Source: Exiguobacterium sp. s193 (GTDB lineage: Bacteria > Bacillota > Bacilli > Exiguobacteriales > Exiguobacteriaceae). From it: DNA of 64,000 bases. The translations under genes and the position numbers were made by a program. Where the stretch lies: assembly GCF_018618755.1 (NCBI RefSeq), contig NZ_JACSMR010000001.1, positions 496,001-560,000 of the forward strand, given 5' to 3'. Shown here piece after piece: positions 44,169-51,748 of the stretch; position 1 is the first letter of the stretch, and each line of letters begins with the position of its first letter. The notes beneath the pieces are model-generated. The model was not told the DNA's origin. It made no database searches and saw only the letters and a program-made list of their open reading frames with translations.

Positions 44169-44732
44169 TTATTCTGGTTCAATCAAGCCGTAACGACCGT
44201 CTTTCCGACGATAAACGACGTTCGTGTTACCCGTTTCAGCGTCTGAGAAGACGAAGAACGTGTGACCGAGCATATCCATTTGAAGAATCGCTTCTTCCGT
44301 ATCCATCGGCTTGAGTGTGAAACGTTTTGTTCGAACGAGTTCGAGTTCCGCTTCATCCTCTTCGTAGACAGGTGCTTCTGCCTCCGGTCCTTCGAGCGTT
44401 TTGAAGTACTCCCCAATGCCGCCTTCTTTGGCGCGTCCTCTCCGATTGATCTTTGTTTTGTGTTTCCGGATTTGACGTTCGAGCTTATCGACGACGAGGT
44501 CGATTGCTGCGTACATGTCGCCATTTACATCCTCTGCACGAAGCAAGAGGTTTGGCATTGGAATCGTCACTTCGACTTTTTGCTTCTCATTGTTGACTTT
44601 GAGATTAACATAAGCCGTCTGCGCTTCCGTAGGAGTTGTAAAATAACGAGTTAACTTTTCAAGCTTTTTCTCGACGTAATCCTTGAGAGCATCTGTGACG
44701 TCCAAGTTTTCACCGCGAATGTTGTAGATCAT
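44169..44732 (-). CDS. hpf: Long-form ribosome hibernation promoting factor
   Basis: A 187-residue protein: N-terminal S30AE ribosome-binding domain (MIYNIRGENLDVTDALKDYV) and a C-terminal dimerisation domain (KRFTLKPMDTEEAILQMDMLGHTFFVFSD) that pairs two 70S ribosomes into 100S dimers in stationary phase. AAGGAGGAG precedes the start. The leader carries a TATAAT-like -10 but I could not define a stress-sigma promoter. Confidence 0.96.
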   Translation of the reverse strand: MIYNIRGENLDVTDALKDYVEKKLEKLTRYFTTPTEAQTAYVNLKVNNEKQKVEVTIPMPNLLLRAEDVNGDMYAAIDLVVDKLERQIRKHKTKINRRGRAKEGGIGEYFKTLEGPEAEAPVYEEDEAELELVRTKRFTLKPMDTEEAILQMDMLGHTFFVFSDAETGNTNVVYRRKDGRYGLIEPE

Positions 44733-44961
44733 GTAAACTCCTCCTTAAGTAACCGGTTGAACCTATGAATTCGATAAACTTCAGGCGTTTCCTTCTGAAG
44801 ATTCAAAATTCTTTTGGTTCGTAATTATTATACCACGATAAACGATACAAGGAAATGAAAACGATGACATTCTGTTGAACATCCCCCTCAATCTCTAGCG
44901 TACTATAATAGTTTTGTGTGGTGATATTAGCGTATATACCCGTAACAAAATAAGATGAAAC

Positions 44962-44996
44962 AAAAAACCGCTTTTAGGCATTGCCTAAAAACGGTG
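44962..44996 (-). terminator. Cold-shock gene terminator
   Basis: CCGTTTTTAGGCAATGCCTAAAAGCGG stem-loop followed by a T-run on the minus strand. Confidence 0.9.
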
Positions 44997-45012
44997 GTGG
45001 CTGCGACTTGGA

Positions 45013-45213
45013 TTAAAGTTTCGACACGTTCGCAGCTTGTGGACCGCGATCGCCTTCGACGACTTCAAACTCAACTTCTTCGCCTTCTTCAAGTGATTTG
45101 TAACCGTCTGCTTGAATCGCTGAGAAGTGGACGAAGACGTCTTTTGCGTCTGATGTCTCGATGAAGCCGTAACCCTTTTCAGCATTAAACCATTTTACTT
45201 TGCCTTGTTCCAT
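45013..45213 (-). CDS. Cold-shock protein (CspA family)
   Basis: A 66-residue single cold-shock domain with RNP1 KGYGFIE and RNP2 VFVHFSAI, a single-stranded nucleic acid binder and RNA chaperone. The promoter is -35 TTGTCA (45293-45298) and -10 TAGACT (45270-45275) 17 bases apart on the minus strand. The roughly 50-base leader folds into a GAGAGC / GCTCTC hairpin. Which B. subtilis Csp it corresponds to cannot be decided. Confidence 0.95.
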   Translation of the reverse strand: MEQGKVKWFNAEKGYGFIETSDAKDVFVHFSAIQADGYKSLEEGEEVEFEVVEGDRGPQAANVSKL

Positions 45214-45269
45214 TCGAATTCACGTTCCCTTCGCAAACCAGAGTTCGAGAGCAAGCTCTCTACCGCTTA

Positions 45270-45298
45270 GTCTATCAAAAGAAGGAATTATTGACAAT
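45270..45298 (-). promoter_or_regulatory. Cold-shock gene promoter
   Basis: TTGTCA (45293-45298), 17-base spacer, TAGACT (45270-45275), read on the minus strand. Confidence 0.7.
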
Positions 45299-45379
45299 TA
45301 AAAATTCAGACTAATTTGAATTCAGTGACGATTTCGAAAATAAAACGCCATCTATTGCTGTATATTTAAAAAAATTACA

Positions 45380-45408
45380 TTGTCATTACAGGTGTAGTAT
45401 TGTATTAT
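45380..45408 (+). promoter_or_regulatory. comK promoter
   Basis: TTGTCA (45380-45385), 17-base spacer, TATTAT (45403-45408). I could not find convincing paired AAAA-N5-TTTT ComK boxes upstream, so autoactivation is not shown. Confidence 0.65.
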
Positions 45409-45464
45409 ATCGTTAGTAATTACCTATTTTATCCATTGTCCTATTCTAAGGAGGATGCAGTCGA

Positions 45465-45971
45465 ATGCGACCATTCCATAATGACGAAAAGTATCGAATC
45501 ACGAAACGGACCGTTGCGATTTTGCCGTGCTACGACATGATGAAACAATCCATCATCGTCCTAGAAGACGGCTCAACGATCATGACGCCGCTTCGTCCGT
45601 ATCAACTCCTGCAGCTGTCTTGCAGGCAGTACAACAGTTCCATCGAGGAACGGATCGTCACGGCTAAACGTGTCGCGTCCGTCAAAGGAAAAGTACCTGT
45701 CGTCATCGAACCGACGCTTGGTCTCGTCTTTTTCCCTACCAAATCACCAAAACGTGATGATTGCGAGTGGTATGCCTGGAGTCACATGTCCGACGTCATC
45801 GAGGAGGACGGACAAACTAAACTCCAAACTCGTAATGGCATGATCCTTCCCGTAAACGCCTCTCCCTACATCGTCCGTAACCAAATGAAAGCAACCGGCG
45901 AGCTGATGGCTCGTTACCAACAATTGAACGCGATGACATTAGAGGAACGCTTTAATGCAATCAAACATTAA
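45465..45971 (+). CDS. comK: Competence transcription factor ComK
   Basis: A 168-residue ComK-family activator of DNA-uptake genes. Family pattern: RTVAILPCYD near the start, SCRQYNSSIEERI, APIAIDP-like PVVIEPTLGLVFFPTKSPKRDDCEW (shown here as the core LVFFPTKSP), and a helical C-terminus. AAGGAGGATGCAGTCGA precedes the start. It is a single-gene unit with its own terminator, whose hairpin overlaps the next promoter. Presence suggests natural competence, but the uptake genes are outside this window. Confidence 0.92.
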   Translation: MRPFHNDEKYRITKRTVAILPCYDMMKQSIIVLEDGSTIMTPLRPYQLLQLSCRQYNSSIEERIVTAKRVASVKGKVPVVIEPTLGLVFFPTKSPKRDDCEWYAWSHMSDVIEEDGQTKLQTRNGMILPVNASPYIVRNQMKATGELMARYQQLNAMTLEERFNAIKH

Positions 45972-45977
45972 AAAAAA

Positions 45978-46010
45978 TCGATTGGGCGATGAATTCGCTC
46001 AATCCTTTTT
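45978..46010 (+). terminator. comK terminator
   Basis: GATTGGGCG / CGCTCAATC stem (45980-46004) followed by a T-run. Its 3' arm includes the -35 region of the next promoter. Confidence 0.8.
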
Positions 46011-46025
46011 TGTTTATGCCGATAT
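45999..46025 (+). promoter_or_regulatory. Sigma-D-type promoter of the second flagellin operon
   Basis: TCAA (45999-46002), 15-base spacer, GCCGATAT (46018-46025). The -10 is a perfect match to the B. subtilis SigD consensus and the -35 differs at one base from TAAA. Confidence 0.85.
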
Positions 46026-46064
46026 ATAATAAGATGAAGAATTTATTGAACAGGAGGTGCAGCG

Positions 46065-47966
46065 ATGAATATCCAGTTGCAACCAAACAGTCCAGCCGTC
46101 CCGTCGAAACCGGCGACACTGTCCGACAAAAAGACCTATACCGGGACCGTGCTCGAACAGACAGGACCGAACACGGCACTCGTCCAGGTCGGACGGGATC
46201 AAATCGAGATGACGTTCACAGGTGACGTCCCCACCGGCGAATTCCAGTTTAAGGTAAAAGGAACGACGACGGAAGGATATTTAATTGAACAGTTGACGGA
46301 CCAGACCACTCCTGCACCGGCGAGTCCCGTCAAGACCGACGCGACTGGCGTCGATCCGACCTTGCTCGAAGATTTACCACAAGACTTAAAACAAGCCGTC
46401 GCCCGACTGCTTGCGACAGGGCAACTGCCGCAAACACCGGAGACCGTCGCCCGGCTCGTCGCCGCTCTGCAAGGAACATACAAAGACCTCGTCGTCGCTC
46501 TTGTCACCCGCCCTTCCGACAGTGCCTTGCCGGCGGACGCCGACGCGCTGATCAGCAACTTGCTTACCTCGACTGATTCGCTCGTCGATTTATTACCGGA
46601 ACGGCAAGCGGTCGTCGATAAACCGACACTCGGCAACGTTATCGCACTCGACGTCGCCCGGACGACACTTCCGACACGAAGTGATGTCGACCAGGCAACA
46701 GAGCCCGTCTTACGCCAAATCGTGACGCATTTGCCGCGCGAAGCGCAAACACAGATTTTCGAAGCAATCGACCGTGGCGCATTACACGAAGCCCGGGAGC
46801 AGCTCCGTCCCCACTTCCCGCTTGAAGTGACGGCAGCAACTCCGACGAAACTCGAACAATTGATGACACTGACGGCTGCCCGGCAAACAACGGAGACGGT
46901 CACGCCGCCCGTTGCGAAGTCGGTCGAACCGGCAACATCACCCGTCCGCTCAGCATTGACGATCGTCCGCGAAGTGACACCACGACTGGCCGAGATGACG
47001 AACGACTTCCGCAGTAATCAGCGGACGATCGTCTCACAACTGAAACAAATCGAACCGCTTGTCGAAGGGCGTCCGGCACAGATGGCACAAGTCATCGAAA
47101 GTACGGCGAACCGCCTCCGGCAAACGCTCCAACAGACGGATGCGATGTTACATACGTCGATGCGTGACGAAAAACAATTGATTCAGTGGCTGTCGAAACT
47201 CGAACGCGGGGCGGATCTTGCCGCAAGCGGCCGTGGAACTGAGGCAAAAGCAGTTCTTCAGGAAGTAAGGCTCGGTTTCGAAGCATTCCGCTTTACACCG
47301 GCAAACGTTCGGACGACCTACTTACCGGAGTTGAACCCGGCTGCCCGTCCGCTACCGACGACATTACCGGCTGCACAATCTATGCCCCAAGCGGCTAACC
47401 GGGCGATTCCTTACGAACCGGGGCAAAACAGCCCCCGTGTCTTACAGGAAACAGTTCAGAAGACTCTTCAATTGCAAACGGCCGAGTTGAAGCTCGCGAC
47501 ACCGGCAGCAAACCCGGAAGCGGCGAAACTGCAGACGTTCCTGACGACACAGCAGCAAGTTAATAAACCGGATGCCAGTCAACAGCTGCAACAGCTGTTG
47601 CTCGCTCTGCCCGTCCAACTCGTCGAAGGGACAGCCGGCTTACACGTCCACCTGCAAAATAAACGACCCGATGAAGTCATCGACTGGGAAAACAATACAC
47701 TCTATGTCCAGCTTGAGACACCCCGGCTCGGCGACATCGGCGTCCGCGTCGAAACGGTCAACCGCAAGATGCAGATCACGATTGAAAATGATTTGCCGAT
47801 TCTCGAGCGGCTGGCGACCCCATTCCTCGAGCGGACAACGGATGCTTTAGCAGCAACCGGCTTTCAAGACGTCCGGATTCGCTTCAATCCGTTCACGAAA
47901 GAACACGTAACGGAAGAACCTGTCAAACCAGCCGACACACCTGCCGGCTATGATTACCGGATTTAA
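46065..47966 (+). CDS. FliK-like flagellar hook-length control family protein (YlqG-like)
   Basis: A 633-residue protein. The N-terminus is a small beta-rich domain (NIQLQPN.. TYTGTVLEQTGPNTALVQVG), the middle is long, Gln/Thr/Ala-rich and low in complexity, and the C-terminal 100 residues (LHVHLQNK..LYVQLETPRLGDIGVRVETVNRKM) follow the FliK C-terminal pattern. It is followed by an FlhB-C-like gene, the same pair as ylqG-ylqH in B. subtilis, and then by a chaperone-flagellin pair. FliK and FlhB together set hook length and switch export to flagellin; this second pair may do so for the second flagellin. Sigma-D promoter upstream, AGGAGGTGCAGCG at the start. Confidence 0.75.
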   Translation: MNIQLQPNSPAVPSKPATLSDKKTYTGTVLEQTGPNTALVQVGRDQIEMTFTGDVPTGEFQFKVKGTTTEGYLIEQLTDQTTPAPASPVKTDATGVDPTLLEDLPQDLKQAVARLLATGQLPQTPETVARLVAALQGTYKDLVVALVTRPSDSALPADADALISNLLTSTDSLVDLLPERQAVVDKPTLGNVIALDVARTTLPTRSDVDQATEPVLRQIVTHLPREAQTQIFEAIDRGALHEAREQLRPHFPLEVTAATPTKLEQLMTLTAARQTTETVTPPVAKSVEPATSPVRSALTIVREVTPRLAEMTNDFRSNQRTIVSQLKQIEPLVEGRPAQMAQVIESTANRLRQTLQQTDAMLHTSMRDEKQLIQWLSKLERGADLAASGRGTEAKAVLQEVRLGFEAFRFTPANVRTTYLPELNPAARPLPTTLPAAQSMPQAANRAIPYEPGQNSPRVLQETVQKTLQLQTAELKLATPAANPEAAKLQTFLTTQQQVNKPDASQQLQQLLLALPVQLVEGTAGLHVHLQNKRPDEVIDWENNTLYVQLETPRLGDIGVRVETVNRKMQITIENDLPILERLATPFLERTTDALAATGFQDVRIRFNPFTKEHVTEEPVKPADTPAGYDYRI

Positions 47967-47975
47967 GGAGGAGCC

Positions 47976-48263
47976 ATGTATCAAAAAATCGATTTAAAAC
48001 ATCGGAAATCTGCAGCCGTCCTGCGGTATGATGAACAGGCAGGCAGTGCGCCAATCGTCGTCGCCCGGGCGACCGGACAAGCAGCGGACCGGATTTTACA
48101 GGAAGCCCGTGCGAGCGGTGTCGCGATTGAACACGATACGTCGCTACTCGGACACTTACTTGACCTCGATCTCGGAACAGCGATTCCGCCGCAACTCTAC
48201 GATGTGATGGCAGAATTATTATTGTTGATTGAAGAACTCGATCACGCGAAAGGACGGGACTGA
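47976..48263 (+). CDS. FlhB C-terminal-like export switch protein (YlqH/FlhX)
   Basis: A 95-residue protein equal to the cytoplasmic domain of FlhB without membrane segments or the NPTH autocleavage site. The pattern APIVVARATGQAADRILQEA and IPPQLYDVMAELLLLIEEL is typical of the YscU/FlhB C-terminal half. It likely interacts with the FliK-like protein. Its stop overlaps the next start by one base. Confidence 0.85.
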   Translation: MYQKIDLKHRKSAAVLRYDEQAGSAPIVVARATGQAADRILQEARASGVAIEHDTSLLGHLLDLDLGTAIPPQLYDVMAELLLLIEELDHAKGRD

Positions 48264-48655
48264 TGACAGAACAGGAACTGTATCAAATGACACCGCAACA
48301 ACTGACGGAAACGATGCTCAAAGGGCTCGTCCTGCAATACGACCGGTCGTTACTCGCCCGTGACGCCAACCGGTTCGACGAAGTCAACGAACGGTTGCAA
48401 AAAGCCTATCAACTCTTAATGAAACTTCAGGCAGGTCTACATGACGACGGTGGCATCATCACCGGTCAACTCGACGCCCTTTACCACTACTTAGCAGACC
48501 AGACGTTACAGGCCTACCGGACACCACTTGTGTTAGACGAACTGCTCCAACTGGCAGAAGAACTGCTCGTCACGTGGCAAGCCGCCAGTCTGAAAAAAGA
48601 ACGGCCGCTCGTCCGGGCGGCACACCATGAACGGTATGAAGGGATGGATTATTAA
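48263..48655 (+). CDS. Divergent FliS-like flagellin chaperone
   Basis: A 130-residue helical protein whose pattern YQMTPQQLTETMLKGLVLQYDRSL and ADQTLQAYR..LDELLQLAEELLVTWQAA parallels FliS (compare the second copy at 51365-51733), including the terminal helix ending TWQ. FliS chaperones cap flagellin's C-terminus before export. The start and stop overlap the flanking genes and the next gene is a flagellin, so this is probably its dedicated chaperone. Sequence identity with the standard FliS in this window is low. Confidence 0.72.
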   Translation: MTEQELYQMTPQQLTETMLKGLVLQYDRSLLARDANRFDEVNERLQKAYQLLMKLQAGLHDDGGIITGQLDALYHYLADQTLQAYRTPLVLDELLQLAEELLVTWQAASLKKERPLVRAAHHERYEGMDY

Positions 48656-49548
48656 TGCGGATCACCAATAACGTACAGGCACTCAAAGCGTACCGGAACT
48701 TAAGCGTCAATCAGACGAACGTCAAGACGACGATGGATAAGCTGTCAAGCGGTCAAAAAATCAACCGCGGTGCCGATGACGCGGCCGGTCTCGCCATCTC
48801 GGAAAAGATGCGAAACCGTCTCAAAGCACTCGATAAAGCGGAACAAAACGTCCTCGACGGCATTTCGATGGTCCAGACGCTTGAAGGCGGCATGAGCGAA
48901 ACCCATAACTTATTACAACGGATGCGCGAGCTTGCCGTCCAGGCCGGAAACGGGACACTCGCGGCCGAAGACCGGACAGCCATCCAGGAAGAAATCAACC
49001 AGCTGACGAATGAAGTCTCACGGATTGCTACAACGACCCAGTTCAACGGCAAAGATTTATTGACGGGTAACTTTAGCACAGAAGACAATGCAATTTTCAT
49101 CCAGACGAATGCCGGAGCAAACGAAGGCATTTCCTTGACGATTGACGACATGCGGGCACAAAACATCGGCATCAGCTCGACTACCCAGCCGAACACCGAT
49201 TTCCGCAAATTGGATGTCCCGAGCGTCGACGGTACTCCCGAATACGCCCTCAGCGTGATGACCGAGCAGGACGCGAATGATGCAATCAGCCGTTATACGC
49301 AAGCAATCGATACGATTTCAAAGCAGCGGTCAAAACTCGGCGCCATCCAAAACCGCTTCGAAGCGATGACATCCGTCCTCAGTGTCAGTAAAGAAAACCT
49401 GACGGCGTCGGAGTCACGGATTCGTGATACGGACATGGCGCGTGAGATGATGGAATATGCAAAATACAATATTTTGAATCAATCCGGTATGGCAATGATT
49501 GCCCAAGCGAACGCTTTACCGCAAGGCGTCTTACAACTACTCAACTAA
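48655..49548 (+). CDS. Second flagellin
   Basis: A 297-residue flagellin. Conserved D0/D1 N-terminus (MRITNNVQALKAYRNLSVNQ) and C-terminus ending [10 protein letters not shown], with a short central region (QTNAGANEG) and no long D2/D3 insert. The end is Asn where the main flagellin has Arg. The site corresponding to the intron insertion in hag (GCC|CAAGCGAAC, around 49503) is uninterrupted. It overlaps the FliS-like gene by one base and should be expressed from the sigma-D promoter at 46.0 kb. Confidence 0.92.
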   Translation: MRITNNVQALKAYRNLSVNQTNVKTTMDKLSSGQKINRGADDAAGLAISEKMRNRLKALDKAEQNVLDGISMVQTLEGGMSETHNLLQRMRELAVQAGNGTLAAEDRTAIQEEINQLTNEVSRIATTTQFNGKDLLTGNFSTEDNAIFIQTNAGANEGISLTIDDMRAQNIGISSTTQPNTDFRKLDVPSVDGTPEYALSVMTEQDANDAISRYTQAIDTISKQRSKLGAIQNRFEAMTSVLSVSKENLTASESRIRDTDMAREMMEYAKYNILNQSGMAMIAQANALPQGVLQLLN

Positions 49549-49566
49549 TCAGGGAGGACGACAGCC

Positions 49567-50007
49567 ATGGATATCCGGCGCATCCAAGAAACGAGCCGCC
49601 TGCAGACACCGAAGACCGGACCACGCGAGGTCGAGGCGTCGACGACGTTTTCTGCGTTAATGCAAGACAAACGTGAACATAAAGGCTACGAACGGCTCCA
49701 ACAAAAATTGACGCTCGTCGAAGAGCATGGACAATTGCTCGCCGAGAGCCAGACAATCGAGAACCTCGAGAGCTATAAAGAAAAAATCAAGGACTTCTTA
49801 AAAGATGCCCTCGATCAATCGCAGCAACTTGAGGAAAAACGCGGGTTCAACCGGCGCGGACGGACGAAAATCTATAAAGTCGTCGAACAGGTCGACGCGA
49901 AGTTACTCGAACTGACGAACACCGTCATCTCCGGCGAATCACGCCGCCTTGATATCCTCGATCAAGTCGGGGAAATCAAAGGGATGCTCGTCAACGTCTT
50001 CGTCTAA
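49567..50007 (+). CDS. YaaR family protein (DUF327)
   Basis: A 146-residue helical protein of the YaaR/DUF327 family. Middle and C-terminal helices (YKEKIKDFLKDALDQSQQLEE and RRGRTKIYKVVEQVDAKLLEL) carry the family pattern. GGGAGGACGACAGCC precedes the start. Function unknown; here it is part of the flagellin-2 operon. Confidence 0.82.
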   Translation: MDIRRIQETSRLQTPKTGPREVEASTTFSALMQDKREHKGYERLQQKLTLVEEHGQLLAESQTIENLESYKEKIKDFLKDALDQSQQLEEKRGFNRRGRTKIYKVVEQVDAKLLELTNTVISGESRRLDILDQVGEIKGMLVNVFV

Positions 50008-50034
50008 ACTCAATCAGTTAAAGGAGCCAGCACC

Positions 50035-50703
50035 ATGGCCGAAATCTATTCAAAAAAGTGTAAATGCCCGTATTGCCTCAAGGAAACAGAGACGAAACGT
50101 GTCTTAAGCCGACATATCCGAATTAAAAGAACAGACCTAGACGGCTTTATTCATTATCAAGGACCGAACGTCTATTATTACGAACCGGTCCAGTGTGAAC
50201 ATTGCCATCTCATCTTTCACGAAGCATTCGAAAAACTGCGCCCGGACGCGCGTGAGACACTTGCGACGAACATCTTGCCGTCATTGCCCGTCCTACCGTT
50301 TGCGGCGACCGAGCGGACTGCAGAGCAAGCGTTGCAGATCTACAAGTTATGCCTCTACACGGCGCAAGTGTCAAAACAAAAAGACAGCATCCAAGCGATG
50401 CTTGGGATTCGGATTGCCTGGTTGAACCGGTTGCTCGAAAACAAGGAACAGGAATTCCTCTGGCTCGAACGGTCAGTCGAAAAATACGAGGCGCTTTATC
50501 TGGATTATACAGACGCCGTCCGAACCGGCATCCCGCATGATGTTTTGCTACTGCGAATTGCCGATCTTTATGCGAGTTTGGAGCGGACAGATGACGCTAA
50601 GCAATGGTATAGCCTCATCTTCCAAAGTCCAAAAATATCTGACCGGATCAAAAAAGATGCCCGCGAACACTGGGAACTGTATCGGGAACAGCACTCTGTC
50701 TAA
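50035..50703 (+). CDS. DUF2225 zinc-ribbon protein
   Basis: A 222-residue cytoplasmic protein. N-terminal CPYC and CEHC pairs suggest a zinc ribbon; the rest is predicted helical, TPR-like, with the family motif KKCKCPYCLKETETKRV. DUF2225 proteins often neighbour flagellar genes in Bacillota. Last gene of the operon, followed by a strong terminator. Function unknown. Confidence 0.82.
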   Translation: MAEIYSKKCKCPYCLKETETKRVLSRHIRIKRTDLDGFIHYQGPNVYYYEPVQCEHCHLIFHEAFEKLRPDARETLATNILPSLPVLPFAATERTAEQALQIYKLCLYTAQVSKQKDSIQAMLGIRIAWLNRLLENKEQEFLWLERSVEKYEALYLDYTDAVRTGIPHDVLLLRIADLYASLERTDDAKQWYSLIFQSPKISDRIKKDAREHWELYREQHSV

Positions 50704-50727
50704 ATCGACTGTTATTCAGCAAAAAAA

Positions 50728-50772
50728 GCTATCTGATCCGCTTCTACAAATGCGAATCAGATAGCTTCTTTA
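50728..50772 (+). terminator. Terminator of the flagellin-2 operon
   Basis: 15-bp stem AGCTATCTGATCCGC / GCGAATCAGATAGCT with one mismatch, followed by T-rich sequence. Confidence 0.9.
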
Positions 50773-50776
50773 ATTA

Positions 50777-50809
50777 GAAAAGGACATCCATTACGGATGC
50801 CCTTTTTTT
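50777..50809 (-). terminator. Terminator of the filament operon
   Basis: Stem GGGCATCCG TAAT GGATGTCC with flanking A- and T-runs; convergent with the previous terminator. Confidence 0.85.
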
Positions 50810-50810
50810 G

Positions 50811-50987
50811 TTATGACTCACGTCGATATTTTTCTTCTTCGTAGACGTCAGGTCCGTCCGAGATCGGGCGTTCCGCCTCTTCCCAAGATTCGGTCTCGAC
50901 GTCCGGTTCGATGAATTGATCATACGAACCATCCGATCGGTAAAACGGTTTTGGCACGGTACGTTTTTTCTCTTCACGTTTAGTCAC
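50811..50987 (-). CDS. Small acidic protein at the end of the fli operon, unknown
   Basis: A 58-residue reading frame starting at GTG (50987), preceded by the strong ribosome site TAGGGAGGGATCTTGC and ending at TAA. The sequence VTKREEKKRTVPKPFYRSDG then turns very acidic (EPDVETESWEEAE) with DVYEEEKYRRES at the end. It lies 28 bases after the fliT-like stop and directly before the operon terminator, so it is cotranscribed with fliD-fliS-fliT. It has no signal peptide, membrane segment or recognised motif. Its placement suggests a filament-related or regulatory role, which is inference. Confidence 0.7.
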   Translation of the reverse strand: MTKREEKKRTVPKPFYRSDGSYDQFIEPDVETESWEEAERPISDGPDVYEEEKYRRES

Positions 50988-51014
50988 GCAAGATCCCTCC
51001 CTAGAATAAGAAAG

Positions 51015-51368
51015 TTACTGACGAGAATCAAAATATGGTGAAAAACTACCTTCCACTTCTTCGTACGGGTCGATATACGATTTCCGGCTGACTTTCGTCT
51101 GTCGGAGTTGACTGATTTGTACCCCTAATTTAGCGGTTTCTTCAGATAATTTCAAGTCTAGTTTCCGACTTTCGGCGACGAGTTCTTGAATGACCGCTTG
51201 ATTTGCTCCGGCAAGCAAGTTCGAATGAGCGGCAATGAACGCTTCGCGTTCATTCAGCAAGTTTTGAATCTTGCTGAGCCATTCATCATAGACTTCTTCT
51301 TCCGGTGTCTGCTCAAGCAATTCCATTAAGTGTTTCGTCTTCAGGCGCAGCGGATCAAGCGGACTCAT
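51015..51368 (-). CDS. fliT: FliT-like flagellar protein
   Basis: A 117-residue helical protein starting at 51368 (MSPLDPLRLK), overlapping the fliS stop by four bases. It occupies the fliT position of the flaG-fliD-fliS-fliT order, and its all-helical composition (LVAESRKLDLKLSEETAKLG) fits FliT chaperones of the cap protein FliD. Sequence similarity is weak, so the name rests largely on synteny. Its C-terminus SYIDPYEEVEGSFSPYFDSRQ is less typical. Confidence 0.75.
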   Translation of the reverse strand: MSPLDPLRLKTKHLMELLEQTPEEEVYDEWLSKIQNLLNEREAFIAAHSNLLAGANQAVIQELVAESRKLDLKLSEETAKLGVQISQLRQTKVSRKSYIDPYEEVEGSFSPYFDSRQ

Positions 51369-51733
51369 CGCTGACGCGCGAGCTTCATCGCTTCTTTCCA
51401 TGTTTCACGGAATTCTTCCGCAAAACCAATCACTTCGTCGATTGCCGTTACATCATTTTTAATGTTCGCGTCAATCAAGCGTCCCTGCATGTAATCATAT
51501 AAATTATTTAAATCAGTTGATAAACTGATTGATTTATTGAGTGTCAGTTGGAGTTCCGTGATGATGGCTTGTGCTTTTTGAATGTACATATTTTTCTCTT
51601 GAATGTTCCCTTGTTCGATGTTACGTTTTGCCATCATCGCAAACTTAATCAGTCCTTCATACAGCATCAACGTCAAGTCTTGCGGTAATGCTGTCGTCAC
51701 CGAATTTGATTGGTACGTTGCATATGGGTTCAT
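51365..51733 (-). CDS. fliS: Flagellin-specific chaperone FliS
   Basis: A 122-residue helical-bundle chaperone that binds the disordered C-terminus of flagellin before export. Standard signature NPYATYQSNSVTTALPQDLTLMLYEG at the start, with the core ALPQDLTLMLYEGLIKF, and EFRETWKEAMK at the end. It contacts the same flagellin tail that the hag intron alters. It follows fliD by 16 bases in the operon. Confidence 0.96.
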   Translation of the reverse strand: MNPYATYQSNSVTTALPQDLTLMLYEGLIKFAMMAKRNIEQGNIQEKNMYIQKAQAIITELQLTLNKSISLSTDLNNLYDYMQGRLIDANIKNDVTAIDEVIGFAEEFRETWKEAMKLARQR

Positions 51734-51748
51734 CGTCTGAAGTCCTCC

